Shown: positions 12,006-22,598 of the stretch, piece after piece
How positions within the stretch are numbered: the first letter of the stretch is position 1
Layout: every line of letters begins with the position of its first letter
From: Anniella stebbinsi
Taxonomy: Eukaryota; Chordata; Lepidosauria; Squamata; Anniellidae
Direction: 5' to 3'
Assembly: GCA_029215795.1 (NCBI GenBank)
Contig: JARDYH010000003.1
Coordinates: forward strand, 14,397,001-14,461,000
DNA length: 64,000 bases
Notes under the pieces: model-generated
Told to the model about the DNA's origin: nothing
Databases searched by the model: none
Seen by the model: the letters and a program-made list of their open reading frames with translations, nothing else
Made by a program: the position numbers and the translations under genes

Positions 12006-12207
12006 TTAGGAACATAGGAAGCTGCCTTATACTGAGCCAGACCATTGATCCATCTAGCCCAGCGTTGTCCACACTGACTGAAAGCAGTCCATCTCCACGG
12101 TTTCAGGCAGAAGTCTTTCCTGGCCCCACCTGGAGAAGCCGGGGATCGAACCTGGGACCTTCTGTGTGCAAAGCAGGTGCTCCATCACACTGAGCTACAG
12201 CCCCTCC
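12006..12207 (-). repeat. tRNA-derived SINE, full-length-like
   Basis: On the minus strand it starts GGGGCTGTAGCTCAGTGTGA (A box) and has GGTTCGATCCCC (B box, plus-strand 12141-12156), the internal RNA polymerase III promoter of a tRNA-derived SINE. A tRNA-unrelated body follows, ending with 'cagtataaggcagcttcc'. Fragments of the same SINE occur at 29670, 49165 and 50905. This SINE type is common in squamate genomes (established knowledge, from memory). Confidence 0.85.
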
Positions 12208-13255
12208 CAAACATGGCTGGCCCAACTTTGCCCTGCTCAGGTCACCCTTTGACCATGCCCTACCTGAGTTTCAAGTGTTGTCAATGCAATCGTAGAGAAA
12301 CGGCAATCACACATATCCAAACAGAGAAATGTTCGGCCTCGAGAGAAAAACAATGCCTCCACTGAACCTTAAGCCCACAAATTTAGGCATTCGGCCACGT
12401 ACAAAGCTGACCGATTAAACATAAGAAAGGTAAACCAAACGACAATGTGGCAAAGCTATATGTGTCTGCTTTTTCCCGTCCTCCTCTCGTTGGAAGTTAA
12501 TAAGATAAACCCTTTGCTTATTTTGCAATGGAGAGGGGAGAAATGGTAAAAAGAGCAGGCAGAAGCAAAACAACAAAACTAACGGATTTAATTTCATGTC
12601 GGGTAATTTCCACAAGCTGTGCAAATATGAGAGAGAGAGAGAGAGAAAGTCCTTTGGCCCAGCCTGGTTCAAAAACAGACAGGCTTAAGCCATGAATAGC
12701 CAAAATGGAGTGTTTATAAGCCCCACCGATCTCAGTGGGAATATAAAGCACATGCTGAAGTCTTTCCCATTGAAACCAATGAGACTGTAAAATGTGTTTA
12801 ATTTGGGCTAGATCATACTAGCAGCTCATTGAGGAATCCTTCAAACTTAATGCAGGTTAAGACATGGTTGTTATTCGGGGTCAACCTGAATTTATCATCT
12901 TATTTGACAGAGATGAATCAGGCACGCCAACAGTACATCGAAGTTGTGAAATGGGCGACAAATGAACCATGAAAAAGTAAATGAACAAATGAAGGGGGGG
13001 CAGAGAAACCTCATGCTGGGGGTGGGCTTAGACCTAGTGCCATTACACACCACAGCAGAGCACAGGTCTCAGATCTTCTCCCCCACACCCGCCTGTCAAT
13101 AAATTCCCCAGAAAAACAGCTCCTACCGTTTGCTCCCAATGAAGACACATCAATAGATCATCCTTGGCCTGGAGTATAAGCAAGCCATCATTTTAGCAAA
13201 GAATGGCGACTCAGCAGCCATTACAGTAATTCCACTGGCTTCCTTTTTAAGAGAC
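12208..13255. other. Unique-looking sequence
   Basis: No gene or shared repeat. Includes a short (GA)n run at about 12631-12646. The 12415-12620 part has a conserved-element look (low-complexity free, few CpG), but nothing proves constraint. Confidence 0.3.
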
Positions 13256-13262
13256 TGATCAT

Positions 13263-13767
13263 TCGGGATGTCCCGATTTTGTGAAATCCGCCCCGCGCAT
13301 GTTTCTTGGATTGTGTGGTGGTGTTTGTTGTGATATCCGTTCACAGTTTTGATTTGTTTATGCGGGAAAAATGCACAAATAATTCCGTAAGAAAGTTCAC
13401 AACAATTAATATAATTTATGTTAGTACGAAATATTTAGCGTATTGTCCCCGATTCCATTTGACTTTTCCCCATGTACGTTTTCCAGTATGTCATATATCT
13501 CAGGAGAAATGGGGTACAAATTTCTGTGTTTTTCTGTAAATAGTTTTTTCTGTAAATAATTTTTTCTGTAAATAAATTTGCACAAATTTTGGAATTTTTC
13601 TGTAAATAAATTTGCATACATTTCAGGATTTTTTTAAAAAAAAATATCTGGAAGTTCATGGACTCTGTGCAGCAAGGGGTGGGGGCAGTCCACAGTGGAT
13701 TCTGCAGGTCGGATTCTTGGAAATCTGAACTCATTTTAATCCATCCTGAATTTCTCCAACATCCCTA
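13263..13767 (-). mobile_element. Family C hAT-like element
   Basis: Right end reads CCAACATCCCTA, left end TCGGGATGT, giving TNGGGATGT-type inverted tips. Candidate duplications CTGATCAT and CTGCCAAT agree at five of eight positions. The end region matches 19365-19425 ('gaaatccaaattcat', 'tttctctgacatcc'). The interior contains an AT-rich tandem repeat with unit TTTTTCTGTAAATAA (about 13530-13620). No intact frame. Confidence 0.55.
13530..13620 (+). repeat. AT-rich tandem repeat
   Basis: Four near copies of TTTTTCTGTAAATAA with AATTTGCA-like spacers inside the family C element. Confidence 0.7.
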
Positions 13768-14470
13768 CTGCCAATGCAATCCTATACATTAGGTATGCAC
13801 AGCTTCTTTCAGCCAAGGGCCAAATTCCATTCCAGACATGTGCCTTCAAGGGGGACACATTCTAGTGGTGAGCAAGGCTGAAGGAGAAAAGGGGTGGAGC
13901 CAAACTACCAAACAAAATGCCAGCCTATGTTCTTACTGCCAGTAACTGAGCCTGACAAGAGGCGTTTCAACCATTTAGAACAAGGAAAAATCTTCTCAAA
14001 AACCAGGAAATCACCAAATGATTTGGGGGAAGGGGAGGGCCCAGGGTAAGGGGGCGGAGCCTTTGAGGAACCTCGGAGGGCCACATTGGCCCTGAGGTCT
14101 GTGGTTCTGTACTGCTGCTATACATGTTTGCTCAGAGGTAAGACCATTTGAATTCAATTCTTGGTCCCAGGTAAGTTTAAGTGTGTGTCTAGGTCAACAG
14201 CCTAACTGAAACTGATCTATCTGAGGCAGGTGGCACTGAGGTAGGAAGCAGCGCCACTGATGCGAGAAGCAGCCACATCATCCCCCGTTGGTTTCTCGAC
14301 CTGGATATTACTAGCAAACTGCACATGATCCCAGCATGCCAAAGCACAACCATACAGCAACATATGGAAGGTTCATACTCAATGCTAAACCACAGGCTCA
14401 TGCACTCCCTTCCCCTCTCCTTCTCCAGTGCAGCCACAAGGAGGAGATGAGAAACATCCACTTCTTTTTT
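13768..14470. other. Gene-free stretch
   Basis: No recognised feature. Short GA-rich patches only. Confidence 0.3.
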
Positions 14471-14524
14471 AAACTAACCACATTTTGCCATTTTGTCCAA
14501 ACCTGGACAAACTGTGGTTAGTTT
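14471..14524. repeat. 54-bp inverted repeat
   Basis: Perfect 12-bp arms AAACTAACCACA and TGTGGTTAGTTT with an inner TTGTCC/GGACAA pair. Probably a remnant of a small foldback repeat, since similar 'aaactatggttt' sequence appears near 17165-17270. Confidence 0.6.
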
Positions 14525-14902
14525 AGACCAGGGATAGGGACAGTGGTGTAGCGGAGCCAGGGCTCACAGGGATGCAGCACAGGCACTTTTTTATTAGCAG
14601 GGATGCTGATGTCATCTGACACAGAGAGAGGTGGGGGAGAGAGAGAGAATTCCCTGTTCCCTGTGGGCTTAGCTGCAGTCCTCACTGAAGCTGGAGGTGG
14701 GGGTGGGGATTGAATTTTCCCAACAATATATTGTTCCCTGTTGTAATGTAAAGTGGAGATGAGAACTACTAGGACTGCTTTATTGATATGGATCTACACA
14801 GGTGCCCTGGATTTTGAGACTCTTCTTGGGGACATAGCTATGGGGACGGACCTGATGAGCACTTCTCTTCAAAATTTACCATTACACTACTGGGCAGGGA
14901 TC

Positions 14903-14954
14903 TTTGTTGTTGTTGCTCTTGTTGTTGTTGTTATTGTTGTTGTTGCTGCTGAGT
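14903..14954 (+). repeat. (TTG)n trinucleotide repeat
   Basis: Interrupted (GTT)n microsatellite. Confidence 0.85.
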
Positions 14955-14984
14955 TGTTGAGGTTCATCACACCTGTGGTTTAAT

Positions 14985-15110
14985 GCACACCCACAGCGAT
15001 TGTTATCTGGTTTTTCAGCGAGGGACTCACATGACGTCGTACCCATCCTGCTGTGCTTTTGTTGTGAGCATGGTGTTTTTCGGGACTCTTTTGATTTATC
15101 CGTGAATGCG
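14985..15110 (+). repeat. TTATCACAC-family fragment
   Basis: Diverged piece with 'gcgagggactcacatgacgtc' and 'gatttatccgtgaatg', matching the interiors of elements at 31643, 44966 and 62749. Confidence 0.45.
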
Positions 15111-15207
15111 GAAAGTCTGGGTTTTCCCTATATTCAGGAAAACTTCACTCCTCTATTCTAGTGTAGTCCGTTGTCCGCTGTCATTTCGGATCCTCCCGGT
15201 GTTTCTC

Positions 15208-15590
15208 CTGGGGGGGGGGGGGTCTGTAGGTGGAAGGTGTGTGTGTAGGGGCGGTGTCCGTGACGAAAGCAAAGGGTGGAGTGCTTCTCGGCCTGGCGCC
15301 ATTTCCGATTGATCTTTTTCATTCCCTGTTTGCACGCCTGCTGGAGCATTGCTTCAAAAACTCCGGAATCTCAGCAAGCCTTTTCTTCGTTTTATTCATA
15401 CTTGCGCTTCTCCAACCCCCTGGCTTTTCTCCCTTTTACAACCGCTCCTGCTGAGCCATTGCTCTGGTCGTCTTCTGCTCTTACACTTATATTTTCTTTT
15501 ATCTACTGGTATCCAAGCACTTCCTTCTCCCATCTCCCAACCGAAGCTAGTGCCTTCATACCAGAACACGCTCAATTGCTCTATAGCTCT
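15208..15590. other. Gene-free stretch with G run
   Basis: A G run lies near 15210-15222. Overlapping frames occur in three phases but none shows a domain. Confidence 0.3.
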
Positions 15591-15645
15591 ATCGCTTTAT
15601 AGCTCTTCAGCTCTATAGCTCTAAAGCTCGCTCTATCGCTCTATA
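15576..15645 (+). repeat. CTCTATAG tandem repeat
   Basis: Degenerate 8-9 bp tandem units such as CTCTATAG, CTCTATCG and CTCTAAAG. Confidence 0.75.
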
Positions 15646-15653
15646 GTGCCCCT

Positions 15654-15724
15654 GCCTGAAAGCCTATCTACACTACTGCTTTAAAACAGTTTATAACAGT
15701 TTTAAACCGGTTAATAACCATTAT
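15654..15724. repeat. Family K repeat, partial
   Basis: 'tatctacactactgctttaaaacag' in pieces matches one end of the ACACCAAGCAGG repeat seen at 38336, 49331 and 60327. Immediately interrupted by family A. Confidence 0.5.
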
Positions 15725-15955
15725 TAGGCTGACCAGATAAAATCCAGGTCAGGGCTCCTGTAACTTTAACAGTTGTAGAAAAAAGGGAATTTCAGCCAGT
15801 GTCATTTGTATGCAATTAGTTCCTGGTGAAATTTCCTCTTCATCACAACTGTTAAAGTTGCAGGGGCCCTGCCTTCTTTTGTATATGGTCACTCTAGTAT
15901 AGTGCCTGCACCTTTAACTGTTGTGATGAAGAGGGAATATCACCAGGAACTAACT
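15725..15955 (-). mobile_element. Family A hAT MITE, truncated on the right
   Basis: Starts TAGGCTGACCAGATAAAATC (type II). One complete monomer and the start of the second are present, then homology stops at 'ccaggaactaa', where a polypyrimidine tract begins. The right tip and 3' duplication are missing. Confidence 0.85.
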
Positions 15956-16345
15956 CCACCCCCCCTCTCTCTCCCTCCCTTTCTGCCCCCCCCTTTTATG
16001 TTTCTCTCTGCCACCCCCTTTTCTCTCAATCTCTCTCTCTTTCTGTTGCCCCTTTTCTCTTTTTTCTCTGCCACTCCGTATTCTCTCTCTCCTTTTTTGC
16101 CACCCCCTTTCTGATTCTCCCTGCCATTGCCTTCTCTCTCTCTCTCTTTCTTTGCCACCCCTTTTCTGTTTCTCTTTCTTTCACCCCTTTTCTCTGCTTC
16201 TTTGTACCATGCAGTTTTCTATCTTTCTCTCTGCCACCCCTTTTCTCTGTTTCTCTTTCTTTCACCCCTTTTTCTCTGCTTCTTTGTACCATGCAGTTTT
16301 CTATCTTTCTCTCTGCCACCCCTTTTCTCTCTCCCCACCCCCAAC
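15951..16345 (+). repeat. Polypyrimidine tract with 82-bp tandem repeat
   Basis: CT-rich satellite-like sequence. An approximately 82-bp unit containing 'tttgtaccatgcagttttct' is repeated at about 16201 and 16283. The open frames over it on both strands are low-complexity artefacts. Confidence 0.85.
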
Positions 16346-16741
16346 AGCACCCAGACAGAAATGTGCTTTGAAAACATGGATCCAACTGCTGGGGTGGGCC
16401 AGATCTGCCCCCTCTCCATCCAGGCAGGAACCCTGCTTACAAAGTGTTCTGCTGTCCTTGCTCAGTCAGGCAGAAGGCTGCAGGCCCAGTGCAAATTCTC
16501 TTTCCACCTGAAAAGAAAGAGAAGATATATCACTGCTGCCAGATCACACAACCACAATCCCCCTCACACACCCTTCCCCTGTCTCCCACCCCTTTCCTCT
16601 CTATGCACAGCTGTGGGCCTGTAAGAAGTGGCCCTGGGTTCTTGCAGGAGTTTGGGCATGTCTTCCAAGGCCTCTCGGGAGCTTGAGTCTCACAAGAGCT
16701 CCAGGGCTGTTCCTCCCTGCTGCATGTAGAGAGCCCCACCG
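16346..16741. other. Gene-free stretch with a family H-like piece
   Basis: The last 100 bp ('gagtctcacaagagctcc') resemble family H (5305, 47180). The rest is unclassified. Confidence 0.35.
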
Positions 16742-17061
16742 TAAAGTGACCATATGAAAAGGAGGACAGGGCTCCTGTATCTTTAACAGTTGTAATGAAA
16801 AGGGAATTTCAGCAGGTGTCATTTGTATGCATGCAGCCCCTGGTGAAATTCCCTCTTCATCACAACAGTTAAAGCTGCAGGAGCCCTGCCCTCTTTTGTA
16901 TCTGGTCATTCTGGTTTAGGTCCCGCAGCTTTAACTGTTGTAATAAAGAGGGAATTTCACCAGGTGCTGCATGCATAAAAATGATAGCTGCTGAAATTCC
17001 CTTTACTAAACAAGTGTTAAAGATACAGGAGCCCTGTCCTCCTTTTCATACGGTCGCCCTA
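16742..17061. mobile_element. Family A hAT MITE, variant 2 composite
   Basis: Starts TAAAGTGACCATATGAAAAG and ends CATACGGTCGCCCTA. It differs from the main type by CTCCTGTATCTTTAAC arms and a GCATGCAGCACC-like loop. Flanking octamers CCCCACCG and TGCCACTG agree at five positions, so the duplication is decayed. An older subfamily by its divergence. Confidence 0.85.
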
Positions 17062-18022
17062 TGCCACTGGCCACTCTCTCTTTCCATAGTAACTGCTGGA
17101 GGCTCCAGTGGTGGGTCCTCCTGGAAGGCAGGGGGAGCAACATGGAAAATCACTGTGGGGCATCCAGGTGTAAACTATGGTTTGCCTGAACAAACCAAGA
17201 TCAAACTATGATTTCTGATCCTAGCTTGTTCACATAAACCAAAGTTAAAACTGACCACAGTTCCTAGGTGGTACAAAATGACAAACTGGGTTTAATAGAA
17301 AACGGAACCAGATACTTCCAATCTCCTCCACAGGGCATGCCAGATCAATAACTTAGAAGTGAAAGTGAAATTGACCAGGTAATGGACTGTTTCAGTTTTT
17401 GCAAAGACTGTATATCAGTGGTGTTAGGACTGTGCAAGCAAGGCCATTCTTCAGGCTTTGCAATGTGTAACAGTTAAATCAAAACAGATTTCTTCCCCTC
17501 CCCCCCCCCACTGCCAGCCAAAAAGAAATGGGGGGAAATATTGATTAATGTGACTTAACTGGAAAGTGGTTGGGGATCAAAGAAGAGCAACTACAGTGTT
17601 TTAACACTCACCATTCCTTTTAAAATCCAAAAATCCTTTGAAGCGCAACAGAGCATCCGGCCATTAGGAGCACTGAAGTTGGAAAGCAGCGGAGAACATG
17701 AAAAGCTAAACAACGTTGCCTCGAGCGACTGGAGCAGCGCACTTCGGATCTTCGGAAACAATTTTTTCAAGTGACCAGCTGGAGACCTACTGAAGTAAAT
17801 TATGCTTGCTGAAATGTAATTTAGAATTTACAGATAAGCCAAATCAAAAGAGAGTAAATAAGTGAGGGGGAGTTGTTCGCACGCGCATGTGGGTACGCCA
17901 AACTACCCATATATCTGATTTACTTCAGGGTTGTGTCTTCTCATTTGAAAGGAAGGGAGCAAATTGAAAACAAATAAAGGCAGCAAACAAGGGAAAGGGA
18001 GTAATGGCTGCGAAATTGAGAG
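17062..18022. other. Gene-free stretch
   Basis: 17165-17290 resembles a reptile-type interspersed repeat ('aaactatggtttgcctg'). The remainder appears unique. Confidence 0.3.
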
Positions 18023-18023
18023 C

Positions 18024-18058
<35 letters not shown>

Positions 18059-18059
18059 T
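18023..18059 (+). repeat. (TTA)n microsatellite
   Basis: About twelve uninterrupted TTA units at the tail of a minus-strand LINE, a usual place for a microsatellite to arise. Confidence 0.95.
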
Positions 18060-18560
18060 ACATTTATATACCACCCCATAGCCAAAGCTGTCTGGGTAGT
18101 TTACAAAGATTAAAAACATTGAACATTAAAAACCAATATACAAAATTTTAAAAGCAGGAAAACAGAATACAAATACAATATCCATTTAAAACAACTATTC
18201 TGGGTCAAAAGAAAAAAGCTCAACATATGCTGTTAAATGCCTGGGAGAAGAGAAAAGACTTGACCTGGCACCGAAAAGATAACAATGTTGGCACCAGGCG
18301 AGCCTCGTCGGGGAGATCGTTCCATAATTGGGGGGCCACCACTGAAAAGGCCCTCTCCTTTGTTGCCATCCTCCCAGCTTCCCTCAGAGTAGGCACCAGG
18401 AGGAGGATCTTAGATGCTGAGCGTAGTGTACAGGTAGGTCCGTGTTATGAGAGGCGTTCCGGCAGGTATTGCGGCTTTATAGGTTAAAACCAGCACCTTG
18501 AATCAGGCTTGGAAACGATGCAAGCTGACCAAAGCTTTGCATAGATGTCGCCACGTCCAT
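18060..18560 (-). repeat. L2-like LINE 3' end
   Basis: On the minus strand, degraded coding sequence for the end of a LINE ORF2 lies at about 18225-18500, followed by a 3' UTR that ends with the 'gggtggtatataaatg'-type motif before the repeat tail. The same order is found on the plus strand at 35994-36496. Not full length and not intact. Confidence 0.75.
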
Positions 18561-18720
18561 TCTAATACATGCACACATGCATTTCAATGCCTACACCACA
18601 GTGCTCTTGCATAAGCAAGTTTACCCATGCACTTTGTTGGCACATGCTTCCCTTCCTCTTTGCAGATCCAGCCCTTCCACTGAACTAAATCAGGAAACCT
18701 GTGGGCAGAGCGTGATCCAT

Positions 18721-19144
18721 TAGGGTGACCATATTTGGGAAACCAAAAGAGGACACCCAGTGGGGGGGGCGGGAAAGTCGATTCCTGGGGCCTCCAGAAA
18801 TCATGTAATTCCCCTCCCCACCACCTTCAAGGTCCTGACTGGAATGGAGAAAGGGAAAGCATGTCATTCCCACCCACCTACCCACTGCTCCAATTGGGGC
18901 CTTTTTGTATAATATCTGGGAATGACACACTTTCCCCTTTAAGGCCTTGATTGGAGCGGGGGAGGAGGGGATTGACGCACCTCCAGAAAGCACATCATTC
19001 CCCCTGCCACACAAATGGCATCATTAAAGGGGAAAGAGTGACATTCCTGGACATTATAGAAAATTTCAGAAAATCCCCCGTAACACCCAGGATAGAACAA
19101 AATACAGGACAAATCCGGGGAAATCCTGACAGTTGGTCACTCGA
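18721..19144 (+). mobile_element. Family D hAT-like non-autonomous element
   Basis: Starts TAGGGTGACCATATTTGGG and ends CAGTTGGTCACTCGA. Homologous in reverse to 4859-5304. Flanking octamers TGATCCAT and AGCGCCAT agree at five positions. Confidence 0.75.
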
Positions 19145-19169
19145 AGCGCCATGTGTGCAGGAGATCCCA

Positions 19170-19425
19170 CCAAATTTTACATTTTCGTGTTTTAACCTAT
19201 GGGGGAAAATGCATATTTTTGGCTGATTCTTTCCCCCCTTTTCCTTTGCTTTCTTTCTCTTTTTTTACGTCTTGTTCTACAACTATATTTGTATAAAATT
19301 TCAGAAATTTTAAGTCCACGGAATCTGTGCGACTTGGGACAAGCCATTCCACTGAGGAATCTGAAGGCTGGATTCATAGAAATCCAAATTCATTTGATTC
19401 CATTGCAGATTTCTCTGACATCCGT
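19170..19425 (-). mobile_element. Family C hAT-like element, partial
   Basis: Ends CTCTGACATCCGTA, matching the end of 13263-13767. The other tip was not recognised. Confidence 0.5.
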
Positions 19426-19653
19426 AGGCAGCAGACCGTCAGTGGGCTCCCTGCTGAAGCATGGACCTCAGCAAGTGCCCAGTGATGCTGACCTCTGACA
19501 CCAGCCTCATGGCTTGTAGCTCCAGTTAAGAGGGAACTTGTTTAGAATTAACTATGCAGACGTAACCCTTCACCATGTTTATGGTGATCAGGGAAAGAGT
19601 GACAGGAAATGGCACTCCAGATAAAAGGGACTAGGAGGCAGGAGAGCCTATTC

Positions 19654-19811
19654 TAGGGTGACCATATGGAAAGGAGGACTGTATCTTTAACGGTTGTATA
19701 GAAAAGGGAATTTCAGCAGATGTCTTTTGTATGCATACAGCACTTGGAGAAATTCCTTCTTCATCACAACAGTTAACGCTGCAGGAGCCCTGCCCTCTTT
19801 TGTATCTGATC
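19654..19811. mobile_element. Family A hAT MITE, single monomer of variant 2
   Basis: Starts TAGGGTGACCATATGGAAAG and runs through one inverted-repeat monomer to 'tgtatctgatca', where the right tip has decayed. No duplication visible. Confidence 0.8.
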
Positions 19812-19837
19812 AAGATAATTTGATCTCCCCCATTCTC

Positions 19838-19868
19838 TTCCTATGAATGATCTCTTCATTCATAGGAA
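19838..19868. other. Perfect 13-bp stem-loop
   Basis: TTCCTATGAATGA at 19838-19850 is the exact inverse of TCATTCATAGGAA at 19856-19868, with the loop TCTCT. It lies just upstream of a candidate exon. Function unknown. Confidence 0.7.
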
Positions 19869-19902
19869 TCTGAGGATCTGAATGGATTTTTTTTTCTTAA
19901 AG

Positions 19903-20196
19903 GAACTTTTGCAGCAAGCACTGAAAAGGATTTCCCACAGGTTGAAGGGTACGTCTGGATTGCAGCTGCTATACAGCAGTGTCCTCAGTATGACCCTGTC
20001 TCATGGTTTCCCTCTTTCCCCAAGAACACTTCGGGAGATGGAAAAATTCCAGGCCTTCTATGCATCGGTTCTCAAAGAGTCCAAAGGAAAACCTGCCATA
20101 CTGAATAGACATGTTTGCTCAAACACCTTTTTTGAATTATGTGTGGTGGGGCAGAGGGTTCTTCATACCAAACTATTTGAACAGCTTGGTCATTGA
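19903..20196 (+). CDS. Candidate 3'-terminal exon, protein not recognised
   Basis: An open frame of about 97 codons follows TTTTTTTTTCTTAAAG, which looks like a polypyrimidine tract with a splice-acceptor AG at 19901-19902. In phase with the AG, the peptide begins ELLQQALKRISHRLKG, includes FPLSPRTLREMEKFQAFYAS, and ends LFEQLGH before TGA at 20194. It is rich in Leu, Ser, Lys and Arg and has no low-complexity bias, unlike other frames here. No transmembrane segment or catalytic motif is evident. No upstream exon or polyadenylation signal could be tied to it. It may be a last exon, a processed fragment or part of an unrecognised transposon protein. I do not recognise the family. Confidence 0.35.
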   Translation, partial: ELLQQALKRISHRLKGTSGLQLLYSSVLSMTLSHGFPLSPRTLREMEKFQAFYASVLKESKGKPAILNRHVCSNTFFELCVVGQRVLHTKLFEQLGH

Positions 20197-20384
20197 TGTC
20201 CAAGCCAGGCTTTCCGGAAAAGCAGCTTATGGAATACTAATCCACTGGAGTCCTCAGAGGAGACTGCAGTCACTGTGTACAGAAAACAAGCTAACACGGC
20301 CAACCATTTCATGAGCCTTCTGGAAATTGTGTGGATTGTTTCTGTATGATCAGTAGGGTACCCGAGTTTCAGCATGCAGTGCCT

Positions 20385-20645
20385 CCTGGTAGGCATAGCC
20401 GGGCACCTGCTAAGGTTCCACACCCCAGTAGGGGCCCACTGAAAAGACCCCTCTGGAGTTGTTCCTCCTCTTCATCATTGCAACCTGCTTGTTCACCTGC
20501 CTCTCGCTCTGACCCAGACAACAGTGGTGGTGAGAAGGAGAAGCAGTAGATGCCCCCTGGATGCCTGCCTGTTGAGCAAGTAAGCGATTAGCAATGAGGA
20601 GGAGGAGGAGCTGATACCATGGTGGTGAGTAGGTAGACTCACAGA
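20385..20645 (+). repeat. Family I repeat
   Basis: Shares 'ccctctggagttg', 'cattgcaacctg', 'tcacctgcctct' and 'gacaa..gtggtggtgag' with 27655-27930. Class unknown. Confidence 0.5.
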
Positions 20646-20651
20646 GCTTCT

Positions 20652-21015
20652 TTAAACAAGCATTTTATAGCACGCTTGTGACTAGCCACTCAGGGATGTT
20701 AATTTTGACAATGCTGTCACCCTCCTGTGTGTCTGCCGCTCCATCCCCTGGTTTTAACGGTAAAAAATAAACCTCAGAAAACCCGACTTTTCTGAGATAT
20801 ATCGGTATTTGTCGGGGTTTCCTGCCATGTACAGGTGAAGTTCCACTATAAAATGCCCACTAGAGGGCGCTGTCCCATTGAATTGTACGGGCCACATGGT
20901 CGCTGCTCTCTTCATTGTGTAATTACAGCTCGTAGCAAATGCAGAAGAGAAGTGGGAAGCAGAGCCACGGTAACGGAACGCAATTTCCCCAACTGAAGGA
21001 GCTCTTAGAAGGAAT
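20652..21015 (+). repeat. Family E repeat, near complete
   Basis: Runs from GAGCTTCTTTAAACAAGCAT to CTGAAGGAGCTC. The reverse of this sequence is at 21946-22325. Internal 'ataaaatgcccactagagg' and 'gccacatggtcgc' blocks are shared. Ends are weak inverted repeats, suggesting a DNA element. Confidence 0.6.
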
Positions 21016-21945
21016 TTTGAGGGTAGCGCTCCAATAGCATAAGGCAAATTTGTTACAAGAAGAGAGAACTTCTCTTATAAGGAAGCACCTCTCTTAAGAA
21101 ACAAGATGAAGGTAGAAGCCAGATTCATGATATGTGTTAGTTAAGCACCCAGGACTTTCTCTCATGATTGGGGCACCTGTTTCTGTTATTTGATTTTTAT
21201 ATATATATAGGGGGAATATTGACTATCAATAAACAACTAAATACACCAGACTCCAAGAATTTAAACATATTTCATCTGTTACTGGTCTGAAACTGAATAA
21301 TCTCACGGGGGGGGGGGGGGCATGTTGTTCAATCCATGTTGTGTAACACATTCCAAGTTATTTCAGCCTAAAAATTCTCTCCAACGTTGACCAAGAGAAG
21401 CTGTCATTATTTGATTTTTTTTAAAAAAAAGTTATGGTTATTTAATATCATCTGTATTGAGAGATTTCATTATATGTTGTTTGTTACATTCTATTTTTAA
21501 CATCACCTTTCCTCCAAGGAACTCAGGGTGGTATATATGGTCATCCTCCCTTTTTATCCTCACAATAACCCTGCAAGGTAGGGTTCAGCTTTTTTTAATA
21601 CACCTGGTCTGGAAAGGCAGGATAATAAGAAGCATCCCTGACAATTGGATCCTTTCATGCCTCCAGCAAAGGAGAGCATGCCACCTCCAGAGACAAATGT
21701 ATTCCACTGTCAAATAGCTCTTTTTGGTTGTATCCAATGGTGTCATTCTGCTAGGGCAAAGCTTTAAGCGCTTATGAAAAACCAATTTTTATTCCTGCAC
21801 AAGTATCAAACCCAATACTGGGATTCCACTTCTGCAAGCCAATGTGCGAGCCATTGTGTGTGTCGTCCAAGCTGTGGCACAATGCTGTTCTGCAAACCAT
21901 TGCACAAGGTGTCACAGAATTCGTTATGACTTCATTTGGCTAGGA
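21016..21945. other. Gene-free stretch with short repeats
   Basis: (TA)n near 21198-21210, a G run at 21307-21320 and an L2-like 3' fragment ('tcctcacaataaccctgcaagg') at about 21510-21595. Confidence 0.4.
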
Positions 21946-22325
21946 GCTCTTTCAGAACCGGGGAAATCGTGTTTCCTTACCATAGCTCCTGCTTCCTGTT
22001 TCTCTTCCATGATAGAGACGAGAAGAATCACACAGGGAAGAAAGAGGAAGTAAGTAGCAGCCACATGGCCCATTCAATGGCGTGAGACAGTGCCTTCTAG
22101 TGGGCATTTTATAGAGAAGCTTCTTTGCACACGGCAGGAAATGGTGAACAATTTCGCAATACATCAGAAGAATCGCATTTTTTGTGGATTATTTTACCAT
22201 GAAAAAAATGGCAGAAGCAGCGGGAGACCAGTAGGAAACATACAGGAGGAACACGTCATTGTCAAAGGACCCATGAGTGGCCAGTAATGAGTGTGCTATA
22301 AAATGCTCGTCTGATGATGCTTTTG
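21946..22325 (-). repeat. Family E repeat, near complete
   Basis: Starts GAGCTCTTTCAGAACC and ends near CGTCTGATGATGCTTTTGG. Inverse of 20652-21015, about 930 bp away, so the two copies form a large inverted pair. Confidence 0.6.
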
Positions 22326-22598
22326 GTGTACCTTGCTAGTTCTGATCGTAGTTCTACAGCCGCTAGCGGGAACAATAACAACTCTTGCCATTTTCCCACA
22401 GGTGTAACATTGGATATAACCCAGAGCTAAGAGGTTCCTCCTAATATTTAACTGAAATATGCTTCCTTACCATTTCCATTCGCTAGTCCTAGCTTTGCCC
22501 TCTGGAGCAACAGGGACCATGCCTGATCCATCATCTACACAAGAGCCCCTTCCGATATATGAAGACCGAGATCCCGTTCATCTTCTCCATGTTTAATG

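Noticed and set aside
12006..12207. Possible genuine tRNA gene because of A and B boxes
   Set aside because: A non-tRNA body follows directly, acceptor-stem pairing is absent, and partial copies occur elsewhere, so it is a SINE.
16026..16385. Lys/Glu/Arg-rich minus-strand frames
   Set aside because: They are translations of the polypyrimidine tract.
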